Below are positions 31,221-40,265 of a stretch of 57,596 bases of DNA, one piece after another. The stretch's first letter is position 1; every line of letters starts with the position of its first letter. Under the pieces are notes generated by a model, which worked only from the letters and a program-made list of their open reading frames with translations, made no database searches and was not told where the DNA came from. The DNA lies in the NCBI GenBank assembly GCA_016711485.1, contig JADJSX010000015.1, positions 1-57,596 of the forward strand, in the 5' to 3' direction. A program made the translations under genes and the position numbers. The DNA is from Leptospiraceae bacterium (GTDB taxonomy: Bacteria > Spirochaetota > Leptospiria > Leptospirales > Leptospiraceae).

Positions 31221-31476
31221 ATGAATTTAAAAGAAAATAAAAAAATCGTTCAAGACATATACGACAAAGGACTTTTTCAAGGCTTATCATATAACACGAA
31301 AAAAAACGTTATCCAAGTAGCTGTAAAAGATAAGAAACCATTACAAAATCCAAGAGTTAAAAACTGAATATCCGCTCAGAGATTACGAATCGTTAAAAGA
31401 ATTTTGCGTGAAATTGTCCCCGACAAAAGAAAAAGAAATTGTGTCAGAAGAAATTACACTAACAGAAGAGAAGTAA
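31221..31476 (+). CDS. Small neck-region protein (about 84 aa, frameshifted)
   Basis: GGAG ribosome site then MNLKENKKIVQDIYDKGLFQ. The frame stops at 31365, but removing one C near 31350 continues it through TEYPLRDYESLKEFC to TAA at 31474. Only one copy of this region is present, so the repair is inference. Confidence 0.45.
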
Positions 31477-31480
31477 ATAA

Positions 31481-31888
31481 ATGATTACTATATACATTGC
31501 AAGCTATTTAAAAAGTCAATTACCAAGTCTTGCAAGTATTATATTCAAAGACACTGTAAATGGAGAACAACCAAATTTTATATGTGTCATTGATAATGGT
31601 TTTGTAGACGTGCCTTTAGTATTGAGAAGAAATTTTGAATTTCAAATTTTAGTGCAATCTACAAATGAGCAAACTGCTAAAGAAAATGCTTATGCAGTAT
31701 ATGGAATATTAAGCGAAAAATATAATTTCGATTTACCGGCACCAGTAGGGACTAACAACGATTCTCTACACATTGACGCATTGATAGCGATACAAGCACC
31801 AGCTTCATTAGGTAGTGTTAAGAATCGTTATCAATACACAATTAATTACACAGTATCGGCAAATCAGACACAACCACAGCAAGTATAA
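31481..31888 (+). CDS. Tail terminator candidate (135 aa)
   Basis: Begins MITIYIASYLKSQLPSLASI, contains RRNFEFQILVQSTNEQTAKE. Size, mixed alpha/beta layout and its place just before the tail-tube gene fit a tail terminator that caps the tail tube. Confidence 0.6.
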   Translation: MITIYIASYLKSQLPSLASIIFKDTVNGEQPNFICVIDNGFVDVPLVLRRNFEFQILVQSTNEQTAKENAYAVYGILSEKYNFDLPAPVGTNNDSLHIDALIAIQAPASLGSVKNRYQYTINYTVSANQTQPQQV

Positions 31889-31899
31889 AGGAGAATATT

Positions 31900-32709
31900 A
31901 TGGCATTAGGATTAATTGACGGCGGAGAAGGCGAAAACGTCGCTGGGAAAAATAGTTTTTCATTGGGGCCGGGTTTCATTGATTACGGAGAAGCGTTAGC
32001 TGATATAGCCGCAGGTGCTGGGACAATTGCAATGACAAGCGGTGCAAATTCAGTAACTGGCACAGGAACGGCATTTGATACGGCATACGCAGAGGGTGAT
32101 TGGATTAATATCGCAGGAATGGGAATTGATTTGCAAATTGCAAATATCACAAGTGCTACTGCAATGACAACGGTACAAAATGCAGATGCGACAGTCACCA
32201 TAGCGGTACACAAGCGAGTAGACCAAATTGACTTAGGATATACGGATGCAATCACGGTAACTATGTCCGAGAAAAAAACCGATTTGAAATCTATCCAAAC
32301 AGGTGACAACGCAGCAGACAAAGCGGTTACTGGTTATGAAGCAACAATCAAAACATCTCTAGCAGAGGGAACATTAGCGAGGTTAGCCGCTGTGTCTAGT
32401 GCTTGGAAATTGTTTCGTAATGCAACAACGGCAGCAGTTGAAGGTGCGGCATTTACATTTGACGGGTATACGCTTGATAGTGATAAGTGGAAGCCTCTTT
32501 ACATCTCATTACAGGAAGGTTCAATCAGAACAACCACTCCTTTGAAAATTATCAAATTCGATAGAGCAGTTGGACAGATTGACGGGGATTTAATGAAGTT
32601 AGACGCTACATCTCAAAAAATGATTCCTGTAACATTCTCTTGTTATGCGAACGATGAAAACATTTTTCAAGGTAATGCAGTCATTGCATCTATGGGAGTA
32701 TTAGCATAG
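31900..32709 (+). CDS. Major tail (tube) protein with inserted beta domain (269 aa)
   Basis: AAGGAG ribosome site. MALGLIDGGEGENVAGKNSF, then a 60-residue insert (GAGTIAMTSGANSVTGTGTA ...), then YTDAITVTMSEKKTDLKS and a conserved end. Tube proteins precede the chaperone gene with frameshift, exactly as here. The insert could decorate the tail surface. Confidence 0.75.
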   Translation: MALGLIDGGEGENVAGKNSFSLGPGFIDYGEALADIAAGAGTIAMTSGANSVTGTGTAFDTAYAEGDWINIAGMGIDLQIANITSATAMTTVQNADATVTIAVHKRVDQIDLGYTDAITVTMSEKKTDLKSIQTGDNAADKAVTGYEATIKTSLAEGTLARLAAVSSAWKLFRNATTAAVEGAAFTFDGYTLDSDKWKPLYISLQEGSIRTTTPLKIIKFDRAVGQIDGDLMKLDATSQKMIPVTFSCYANDENIFQGNAVIASMGVLA

Positions 32710-32710
32710 T

Positions 32711-33106
32711 ATGGCTGTAAAACTAAGTAAAGTAACACGTAGTTTAGTTTTAGAAATTGACGGCGGAGAGAACATCTCCGTCGACGTTTACAAACTAGTG
32801 CCTGCGTTAAGCGAAAGACTGGCAGAAAAACAACGCATCATTTTCGAAATTCAAAAAGAAATTGCGGATATTGAAAAGAAAGAACTAGATGAAATGTCTA
32901 AAATTGAAATCTACAATAAATTTGTAGCCAAGATTCATTCAACATATATTGATATGTTTAAAATCTGTATAGTAGATTATAGTATAGTAGAAAAAGCAAT
33001 AGACGATATACCTTATACGTCGATTGACACTTTCAATGCTATTCTAACAGAGATTAATAACGAGATGGTTAAAACATCTAATGTAGGAATCGAAAAAAAA
33101 AATTAG
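32711..33106 (+). CDS. Tail assembly chaperone, short form (gpG-like, 131 aa)
   Basis: Begins MAVKLSKVTRSLVLEIDGGE, helical thereafter. Ends with a run of Lys and Asn at the slippery A run. It lies between tube and tape measure as in lambda, where gpG and the frameshift product gpGT load the tape measure. Confidence 0.75.
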   Translation: MAVKLSKVTRSLVLEIDGGENISVDVYKLVPALSERLAEKQRIIFEIQKEIADIEKKELDEMSKIEIYNKFVAKIHSTYIDMFKICIVDYSIVEKAIDDIPYTSIDTFNAILTEINNEMVKTSNVGIEKKN

Positions 33107-33441
33107 ATAGACGTGTAAGCGAAATAATTGATGAAATTAGACTACGTAAAAACGGGTTCACTTCAGAAGAGATTAAGAATTTTAATTTTTACGAAAGGTG
33201 GACTCGATTGCGAATCATAGATGCTTTAGAGGTTAACGATGATTTAACTCGAAAATATCAAATGATGTATGCAGTAGATTACAATAAAGAATTAAATGCA
33301 CAATTGAAAAATAGAGCACAAGAGTATGAAGAGATTCTAGGAATCGAAACAGTTTTCGATACAGAGTCTAGAGACTGGGATTCAATCCAGAAAGAGCGAG
33401 ATAGATTTTTCAGATTTATGGGGTTTAACGCATGGCTGTAA
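32711..33441 (+). CDS. Tail assembly chaperone, frameshift fusion (gpGT-like)
   Basis: A -1 shift on the A10 run at 33093-33102 continues the protein with KLDRRVSEIIDEIRLRKNGF and on to FFRFMGFNAWL, a 243-residue product. The downstream frame has no start codon or ribosome site of its own and overlaps the tape-measure start, which supports the fusion. Read error in the run remains possible but the lambda-like arrangement makes programmed shifting more likely. Confidence 0.75.
33093..33102 (+). promoter_or_regulatory. Slippery A10 run for -1 frameshift
   Basis: Zero frame reads GAA AAA AAA AAT TAG; slipping back one base reads AAA AAA AAA TTA GAT. The zero-frame stop follows at once. Confidence 0.7.
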
Positions 33442-36400
33442 ATATTGGTGGGATTTATTTTAGTGTAGAAGCAGACACGAAAAACGCACATCTTAATATT
33501 AAAAATATTCAAGAGTCTGTTAAAACGTTAGCAGATACAGGTGCAGCTAAATTGTCTAATTTAACCACTGCATTTAAGTCTTTAGAAAATGCGTCTTTGA
33601 CATTATCTGAAAAACTTGCAAGAAATACAAAATTTGCCTCAAATACTTTCGACGGTCTTAATGCTAGAGTTACGAAATTACAAAACCTATTAAATAAATC
33701 TACTTTTGGATCAGAAAGATTTAATAATTTAAACAAGGCGTTAAACGAAACACGTACTAAATTAGATACAGCCACACAAGCGGCAAGCCAATCTGGCAGT
33801 AAATTGCAAGGCGTATTAAATAGTTTAGGTCAAGCTGGTTTTAGTAGTATGTCGCTATTATCCGCAGGGATACAAGGCGCGGCTGTAGCGTTAGCTGGAA
33901 TGGTCGCAAGTAAAGCATTCACATTAGGCGTGGATTTTGAAAAACAAATGTCTGAGGTGGGAGCGGCAACTAACGCAACAAAAGCACAATTTGGAGAATT
34001 AGAAAAAGCGGCGCGAAAGTTAGGCGCAACAACTTCATTTTCTGCAACACAAGCCGCGCAGGCAATGACTGAGTTAGGTAAAGCGGGATTAACCACTAAC
34101 CAAGTATTAACAGGGACTAACGCAGTTTTAAATTTAGCCAAGGCGGGACAATTAGGATTAGCAGAAGCGGCAACAATAGCAGCGGACACTATGGCAGGTT
34201 TCGGATTGCAAGCGGAAGACATGGCTATGATTTCCGACGTATTAGCTAAATCCGCAAATAGTTCTACAATAGGCGTTCAAGAGTTAGGCGAAACATTTAA
34301 ATACGTTAGTGGAGTAGCTAAAGGCGCTGGAATAGACATACAACAAATAGCCGCTGCAACTAGCATTTTAGGTAATGCTGGTATTAAGGGTTCAATGGCA
34401 GGGACTGCATTAAAATCTGTAATACTTAATTTAAGCGCACCATCTACAGAAGGGGCTAAGGCACTAAGTAAATTAGGGCTAAGTATGAGTAGCCTACAAG
34501 ACAAGCAAGGCAATTTAAAACAATTACCTGAAATTTTTGCACTATTAAACGATAAAGCATCTAAGTTTTCAACTACTCAAAAAGCAGATATTTTTAAAGA
34601 TTTATTCGGAATGGAATCTTTAAGCGGAGCACTTGCATTAATGGATAAAGCGGAAATGTCATTCAATGCAATGACAGGAAAAATGGAATCCGACTTTACA
34701 AAAATGGTCGACGTTATGACCACTCAATCAAAAGGATTTGCAAAACAATATGGAGACGCTTTATCGAATAACGTTAGTGGACAATTAGACAATTTATCGA
34801 GTGCAGTAGAAGAATTTTTTCTAGTAATATATGACCCAATAAAGCCAATTATATCAGTTTTATTAACGTGGAATAATACTTTAATAACTATGGGTACGAA
34901 TTTGCTGAAATTTATTTTAAGACCGTTTAAAGATTTGTTTGATTTCCTGAAACCATTTGCAATAGAAACTTTAAAATATTTTGATTCATTCGGTAATTCG
35001 ATTACTGATTTAAGTTTTTTGTTTGATTCTTTATACTCTGCAATAATGGAAATACCAAACGCAATATTTAAAACAGCGGATGCTTTTGACTCAATGATTA
35101 ATGAGGTCATAGCATTGTTTAAACCGTTAACCGATGCAGTATCTAAATTTTTTGATTCATTCGGAGAAAGTGGGAGTCTATGGGATTCTATTATTGAGGG
35201 TAACAAACAAATAGCCAATGCAGTTAAGGCAGCTGTCGGATGGTTCAGAGAAAATGTAACCGTTTTAAATATTATTAAATTGTCATTACTACCGTTAGTC
35301 GTAGTAATAAATATGATTGTCGCATCTATCAGGATGGCTGTAGTTGCTTGGGACTTAATTTTAAAAGCGATAGACTCCATATACAAACGATTGCAACCAC
35401 TTAGAGATTTAGTAAAAACAATAGTTCAAGGTATTAAAGATTTAATCACTGGTAACATATCGCTTAATATTGATTTGCCTAACATGACAGAATCTTTAAA
35501 AAATGCTTTTGATTTTGTCGCAATTTATAATTATTTTTCAAAAGGATTTGCTGAAATTTGGAACGATATAAAAAGAATGGCTACTCAATTTTGGGAGTCA
35601 TTCAAAACAATTTCTAGAAATGCGATAGATGCAATAAAAGACTTTTTTAAAAATGATAAGACTCTCGAAAAAGAATTAGAGAAAAAAACACCAGAGATAA
35701 AGGCAAAAGTAAAAGTTGAAAAAATCGAAATGCCTAAGCCTGAAAAAGCAGGGGTATCTAAGGGCGGAACAGAAAAACAATCATCCAATTTAGATTTTGG
35801 TGAAACATTTGCAGAAGTAAATGCGTTAAGCGAAAAGGTAAAAGCGTTTGACGAAGCTATTTCGAAAACTACAGGTAAATTAGAAAGGCTAGGTTTACAA
35901 GTTGGTAAATATGCGATGATAGGACAGGAACTTATCAAGTCGGTAGGAAGTAGAGTTTTAAATTTAATGGGAGCACAAGCGCAATTAGCCTCTGTTAAAT
36001 TTGATAACCTAAAACAAAAACTTTCTTTTCTTTCACAAGCCTCCGACAAAATGATTGATGATAGTTTGAAAAATACTATCAATGCGATTAATGCAGAAAC
36101 AAATTTGAGATTAGCAGAATATGAAAATCAGTTAAAAGCGTTAGACGACCAGAAACAAGCAGAGTTGCAAATTGAAAAAGATTTTCAAGCAGAAATGAAA
36201 GCCTTAAAAATTCAACTCGATGCAGAGTCTAAAGCAGAAAGTGAAAGACGATTTAATGAGGCATGGGCGGTTCGACAATTAGAATATGAAAGACAATTAG
36301 AATTCATAGCGGCTAATACTAGCGACCAAACTCAATTAGCAATTTCACAGCAAACACTTTTGAATCAACAAGAACAGGATAAAATTGCTTTACGTCAAGC

Positions 36401-37154
36401 GATAGACCAACAGTTGCAAGACAGCCTAGCCGTTAATCAAGAAACTATTCAAGCTAAAGAACAAACATTTGCACAACAACAATTAGCCGCTGCAGATGCA
36501 GAAGCTAAAAAACGTGAAGCTATTGAGGTTAAAAAAACTGCATTACTAGCAGAGCAAGAAAATAAACGTCAACAAGCACAAGACCGAGCGGATCAACAAA
36601 AAATGCAAAGTCAAAAAGCAATTCGTTTATTTGAGTGGGCGTCAGGTCGGGCGGCATTCGAAATGAATAAGAGACAACAAGCCGCACAAATACAAATGCA
36701 GATGGCGTCTATCGTTATGTCAGCAATACAGGCAATGGCAGGATTCACAGCGGCAACATTAGGATTTGGAGTCATTGCTGGTATGGCATTAGCCGCTACA
36801 ATTACAGGATTAGGACTTGCTACAGGAATGACTTCATTAGCAGCAGTGAATAGTGCTCAGTATCCTCCACCTCCTATTTTCGAAAAAGGTGGTATGGTAG
36901 GCGGCGTGTCTCATTCAATGGGTGGCACTATGATTGAAGCAGAAGCAGGAGAATTTGTAGTCAACAAAAATTCAGCAGCGGCTAATATGGATATGTTACA
37001 AGCAATCAATTCAGGTAAATCAATGGGTGGTGGGACTACTATCTATTACGCAGGTGTCCAAATAGGCACTATACAGACGAATAATCCAGATGAGATTTAC
37101 AATATGGTAGAACCACGGATTAGACAAGAAATATACCAGGCGGTTTCAAGATGA
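33432..37154 (+). CDS. Tape measure protein (1240 aa)
   Basis: Largest gene. N-terminal coiled coil, then the conserved phage tail tape-measure domain (GVDFEKQMSEVGAATNATKA, TSFSATQAAQAMTELGKAGL, GIKGSMAGTALKSVILNL) at about residues 165-430, membrane-like helices in the middle, a long Gln/Ala/Glu coiled coil at about 870-1090, and a Gly-rich hydrophobic end. It sets tail length; at about 0.15 nm per residue the tail would be near 180 nm. Confidence 0.92.
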   Translation: MAVNIGGIYFSVEADTKNAHLNIKNIQESVKTLADTGAAKLSNLTTAFKSLENASLTLSEKLARNTKFASNTFDGLNARVTKLQNLLNKSTFGSERFNNLNKALNETRTKLDTATQAASQSGSKLQGVLNSLGQAGFSSMSLLSAGIQGAAVALAGMVASKAFTLGVDFEKQMSEVGAATNATKAQFGELEKAARKLGATTSFSATQAAQAMTELGKAGLTTNQVLTGTNAVLNLAKAGQLGLAEAATIAADTMAGFGLQAEDMAMISDVLAKSANSSTIGVQELGETFKYVSGVAKGAGIDIQQIAAATSILGNAGIKGSMAGTALKSVILNLSAPSTEGAKALSKLGLSMSSLQDKQGNLKQLPEIFALLNDKASKFSTTQKADIFKDLFGMESLSGALALMDKAEMSFNAMTGKMESDFTKMVDVMTTQSKGFAKQYGDALSNNVSGQLDNLSSAVEEFFLVIYDPIKPIISVLLTWNNTLITMGTNLLKFILRPFKDLFDFLKPFAIETLKYFDSFGNSITDLSFLFDSLYSAIMEIPNAIFKTADAFDSMINEVIALFKPLTDAVSKFFDSFGESGSLWDSIIEGNKQIANAVKAAVGWFRENVTVLNIIKLSLLPLVVVINMIVASIRMAVVAWDLILKAIDSIYKRLQPLRDLVKTIVQGIKDLITGNISLNIDLPNMTESLKNAFDFVAIYNYFSKGFAEIWNDIKRMATQFWESFKTISRNAIDAIKDFFKNDKTLEKELEKKTPEIKAKVKVEKIEMPKPEKAGVSKGGTEKQSSNLDFGETFAEVNALSEKVKAFDEAISKTTGKLERLGLQVGKYAMIGQELIKSVGSRVLNLMGAQAQLASVKFDNLKQKLSFLSQASDKMIDDSLKNTINAINAETNLRLAEYENQLKALDDQKQAELQIEKDFQAEMKALKIQLDAESKAESERRFNEAWAVRQLEYERQLEFIAANTSDQTQLAISQQTLLNQQEQDKIALRQAIDQQLQDSLAVNQETIQAKEQTFAQQQLAAADAEAKKREAIEVKKTALLAEQENKRQQAQDRADQQKMQSQKAIRLFEWASGRAAFEMNKRQQAAQIQMQMASIVMSAIQAMAGFTAATLGFGVIAGMALAATITGLGLATGMTSLAAVNSAQYPPPPIFEKGGMVGGVSHSMGGTMIEAEAGEFVVNKNSAAANMDMLQAINSGKSMGGGTTIYYAGVQIGTIQTNNPDEIYNMVEPRIRQEIYQAVSR

Positions 37155-37960
37155 AGTTTAAATTTGTAGATTCGGCAACAACCCCTAATGAGTTGGATAT
37201 ATCGACGTTATCCGCAGCAGGTGAAAAATATTATCCTAAGATAGAATCGTATAACCCAAAATTAAATAACGATACATTGGAAAAATTTGGTAAATCCGGT
37301 TCATTCGCAATAGGGGATAACACGTTTAAAGAAAACGATTTTAAACTTAACATGTATATATTAGCGAAAACAGATATTCAATACAGAGAAAAAGTTTTGA
37401 ACATTATCAATTTTTTCAAACCAAAAAACGCACCATTTTTTCTTCACATAGAATACGACGATACTACAGTATTATCAATGTCGGTTCAAGTTAAGGGGTT
37501 CCCACACAAATATAAATCAGAAGGGCTAGAACATCGAATATCAGATTTTTCAATTGATTTAAAACTTTTGGATCCATTTTTAGAGGACGTCGACTATACA
37601 GAAGAAACTCATGCGGGTCTTAATTCAGGTGACACCTTCACAGTTACGATAGCCGATACATTATGTTATGAAGCATTCCCTGTTTTCGTAATTACGTCTA
37701 ACGGTTTTAATCCGTCAATAGTCCTTGCCAATGATGCAAACGATGGTTCAATATTATTATCCGATTCTAATTTTAATACAGGTAGCATAATGACAGTTAG
37801 CTCAGAGACTGGGGAAATAAAATTAGGCACTAATATAAAAGCCAACATAAAGCAAAATGGGTATTTTCTAAAATTCGAACAGGGAGCTAATGAAATTTTA
37901 TACCAAGGTTCGAATTCAGTAGATATAACAGTGAGATATAAAAAGAGGTATTTACTTTAA
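37151..37960 (+). CDS. Distal tail protein, Dit-like (269 aa)
   Basis: Position after the tape measure, N-terminal beta domain with LNMYILAKTDIQYREKVLNI and a C-terminal beta sandwich (VTIADTLCYEAFPVFVITSN) fit Dit proteins, which form the ring at the tail tip. Four-base overlap with the tape-measure gene. Confidence 0.65.
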   Translation: MKFKFVDSATTPNELDISTLSAAGEKYYPKIESYNPKLNNDTLEKFGKSGSFAIGDNTFKENDFKLNMYILAKTDIQYREKVLNIINFFKPKNAPFFLHIEYDDTTVLSMSVQVKGFPHKYKSEGLEHRISDFSIDLKLLDPFLEDVDYTEETHAGLNSGDTFTVTIADTLCYEAFPVFVITSNGFNPSIVLANDANDGSILLSDSNFNTGSIMTVSSETGEIKLGTNIKANIKQNGYFLKFEQGANEILYQGSNSVDITVRYKKRYLL

Positions 37961-39849
37961 TGCCAATAGTAACACGTTATACGACAGCTCAAAACATTGG
38001 GACTTTCAACAATCGGACTAATAACAAAACAGTCCCGTATAAATATTTTATTGAAAATCCTTTAGTGGTAATTAAAAACCCGAAAATAGAAATTGAATTT
38101 TACTCAAAAAATGATGTTTTACTTTTCAGAATACCAGAAGGAATAAGAGATACTATTCTCAACTCAATCGAGTGGAATCATGATTTCAGAGGTTGTGCAG
38201 ATTTAACCGTCAAACTATTAACGGCAACACCATTCCCTCTAACGTATGGGTGTAAAATCAGAATTAGCGTTAGTGGGATTGTCGCAATTGGTAAAACTAT
38301 TTACACGGGTTATTTATATAAACCTCAATCAGAATTCAATTCAAAGAAAGGATTATTTGAATATAAATTTTTCGGACTTCGTAAACGTTATGAGAAACAA
38401 GAAATTACTTTACCCACTTATTCTATATCGTCAATAGGTCAGTCAGGTAGTAACTCGACGTTTAACGTTAGTTCTATAAGTGGTATTTCAATCGGTCAGG
38501 TAATAGCAGTTAGACGCTGTGATAATGATTTGAATAATGATTATTTTACGATAACAGGATTTACTGGAACTAGTGTAACTGTAATCAATGCGGTAGGCGT
38601 AGCACAAGCCACAAGTGGGGGCGATTTTGTTGTATTGCCGATTGAGTGGTCAAGTGCAAATTTGTTAAGCGAAGTTTTTAAATCGGTTGCATATCTAGCG
38701 TCTATTGCATTCGGTATCGGATACAATCCAAGCAAGATTGAAACGTCAAGCGGATATTCAACAGCAGGGCTAGTCGATTTTTCGGAAATGGATTATGATA
38801 AGGCTTTCGAGTCAATTGAAAAAATGGCTTATGGGTTTGCGGCAATGGGTGTTGACGAATACGGAGATTTTTTCTTTAAGGTAATCCCGTCTAACGTTAT
38901 CACAGTATTAAATACAGGTTATGAAATTAATGATCCTGGGCTAACGTTAAACTATAACAACCTAGCCAATGTCATCACAGGTGAAAGAACGAAAGGAAGA
39001 AATTCGACTACGAACGGGTTCGACGTGGTTACTACTGCATTGCCACTAGTCGACGTTAATTTGTCTATTGCTAAATATGGAGTTTATACGAAACGGGTTC
39101 AAGTTCCGGCGTATTTATCGGATAACGTTATCCAACAAATAGTAGACGCTGATTTGCAACAAAATAAAGAACCTAGATACTCCGCAAAAATTGACGACGT
39201 AAAATTTGATAGATTTTATGAAATAGGGGATTACGCGGTTTGCCCACTGCCAGATATTTATACAGACGTTGTTAGTGAATGTGATTCGTTGACAAATTGG
39301 ACAGACGATACAAACATAACGTTAGCTATCAATACCGACGTATTAGTCACTGGGAACGGAGCTTTACAAATTTCGGCTGGTGTAGCGTCTATCGGTGAAA
39401 GTTTTTATTATAGTCTAACGTATGATTTATTTGGTAAAAAATCCGTTGAAATGTGGTTACGTTCAAATCAAAGAGGCGATTTTTTGACAATGCAATTGAC
39501 CGATGGAGTAACTACAGAATCTTATCCAATCTATATAGATACAGTCGACCAATACTACAGAGTAATAATTGATATTGACCCGTCAGTATTAACAAACCTA
39601 ACAGAAATTAGATTCGAGTTTGGAGCGTCTACAGTAAACGGGACTATAGTTTATATAGACGAATTGAGTATAAAGCGGCTAACGGCTACACATGTCAGAA
39701 TGCCATTTAAAAAAGCCACTTATAAATTGACTCCGCATACAGGTAGTGTCAATTTAGAATTTGGCTTAGAGAGTGAAAAGCTAAGTGAATTCTTGCAAGG
39801 TTTACAAACTCAAATTGAAACAAACAAAATAGGAGCACGAAATAAATGA
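37960..39849 (+). CDS. Tail tip/hub protein with inserted carbohydrate-binding-like domain (629 aa)
   Basis: The first 380 residues fit a tail hub (GIRDTILNSIEWNHDFRGCA, GYLYKPQSEFN). A small beta insert lies at about residues 155-225 (GSNSTFNVSSISG). A jelly-roll-like segment at about 435-575 (ALQISAGVASIGESFYYSL, VEMWLRSNQRGDFLTMQLTD) looks like a carbohydrate-binding module. This would be a surface-binding tail tip. Confidence 0.6.
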   Translation: MPIVTRYTTAQNIGTFNNRTNNKTVPYKYFIENPLVVIKNPKIEIEFYSKNDVLLFRIPEGIRDTILNSIEWNHDFRGCADLTVKLLTATPFPLTYGCKIRISVSGIVAIGKTIYTGYLYKPQSEFNSKKGLFEYKFFGLRKRYEKQEITLPTYSISSIGQSGSNSTFNVSSISGISIGQVIAVRRCDNDLNNDYFTITGFTGTSVTVINAVGVAQATSGGDFVVLPIEWSSANLLSEVFKSVAYLASIAFGIGYNPSKIETSSGYSTAGLVDFSEMDYDKAFESIEKMAYGFAAMGVDEYGDFFFKVIPSNVITVLNTGYEINDPGLTLNYNNLANVITGERTKGRNSTTNGFDVVTTALPLVDVNLSIAKYGVYTKRVQVPAYLSDNVIQQIVDADLQQNKEPRYSAKIDDVKFDRFYEIGDYAVCPLPDIYTDVVSECDSLTNWTDDTNITLAINTDVLVTGNGALQISAGVASIGESFYYSLTYDLFGKKSVEMWLRSNQRGDFLTMQLTDGVTTESYPIYIDTVDQYYRVIIDIDPSVLTNLTEIRFEFGASTVNGTIVYIDELSIKRLTATHVRMPFKKATYKLTPHTGSVNLEFGLESEKLSEFLQGLQTQIETNKIGARNK

Positions 39850-40265
39850 GTATTACAGAAGGCGATATTAGCGCGAACTTTAGATTTAATAATCGAACAG
39901 GTTTATTAGTACCAGAAACAATCACAGACGAAAGACAAATAGTTGCGGCATTGCCTGAATTTTCCGGTGACTATGGATTTACGTTAAACGAAACACCACA
40001 AACCGACATAGCAGGGATAACACAAGTTATGCGTGTATCTGATAGCCAAATTTTTACTCATACAAATCTTGCAACGGTAGGATTGACAGAATACTTTTTC
40101 GATTATTCTAATGATATGCCTATTTTATTTTTTAATGCGGCTAACGATGGAGAAGAATTTGCAATACAATATTATGGTATAGGTGGAGCGGTTAACGGTA
40201 AAAATATTGATGCGTTAGTTGATGCACAAATGGCAGGGCCATATCAAATTGACGCAATTGCGTGA
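39846..40265 (+). CDS. Fibre adaptor domain protein 1 (139 aa)
   Basis: Begins MSITEGDISANFRFNNRTGL. The module to about residue 120 is repeated in the next fibre gene (FTLNETPQTDI in both). It ends at a TGA after which the same frame stays open into the glycine-rich protein, so this may be the front part of one fibre. Confidence 0.6.
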   Translation: MSITEGDISANFRFNNRTGLLVPETITDERQIVAALPEFSGDYGFTLNETPQTDIAGITQVMRVSDSQIFTHTNLATVGLTEYFFDYSNDMPILFFNAANDGEEFAIQYYGIGGAVNGKNIDALVDAQMAGPYQIDAIA

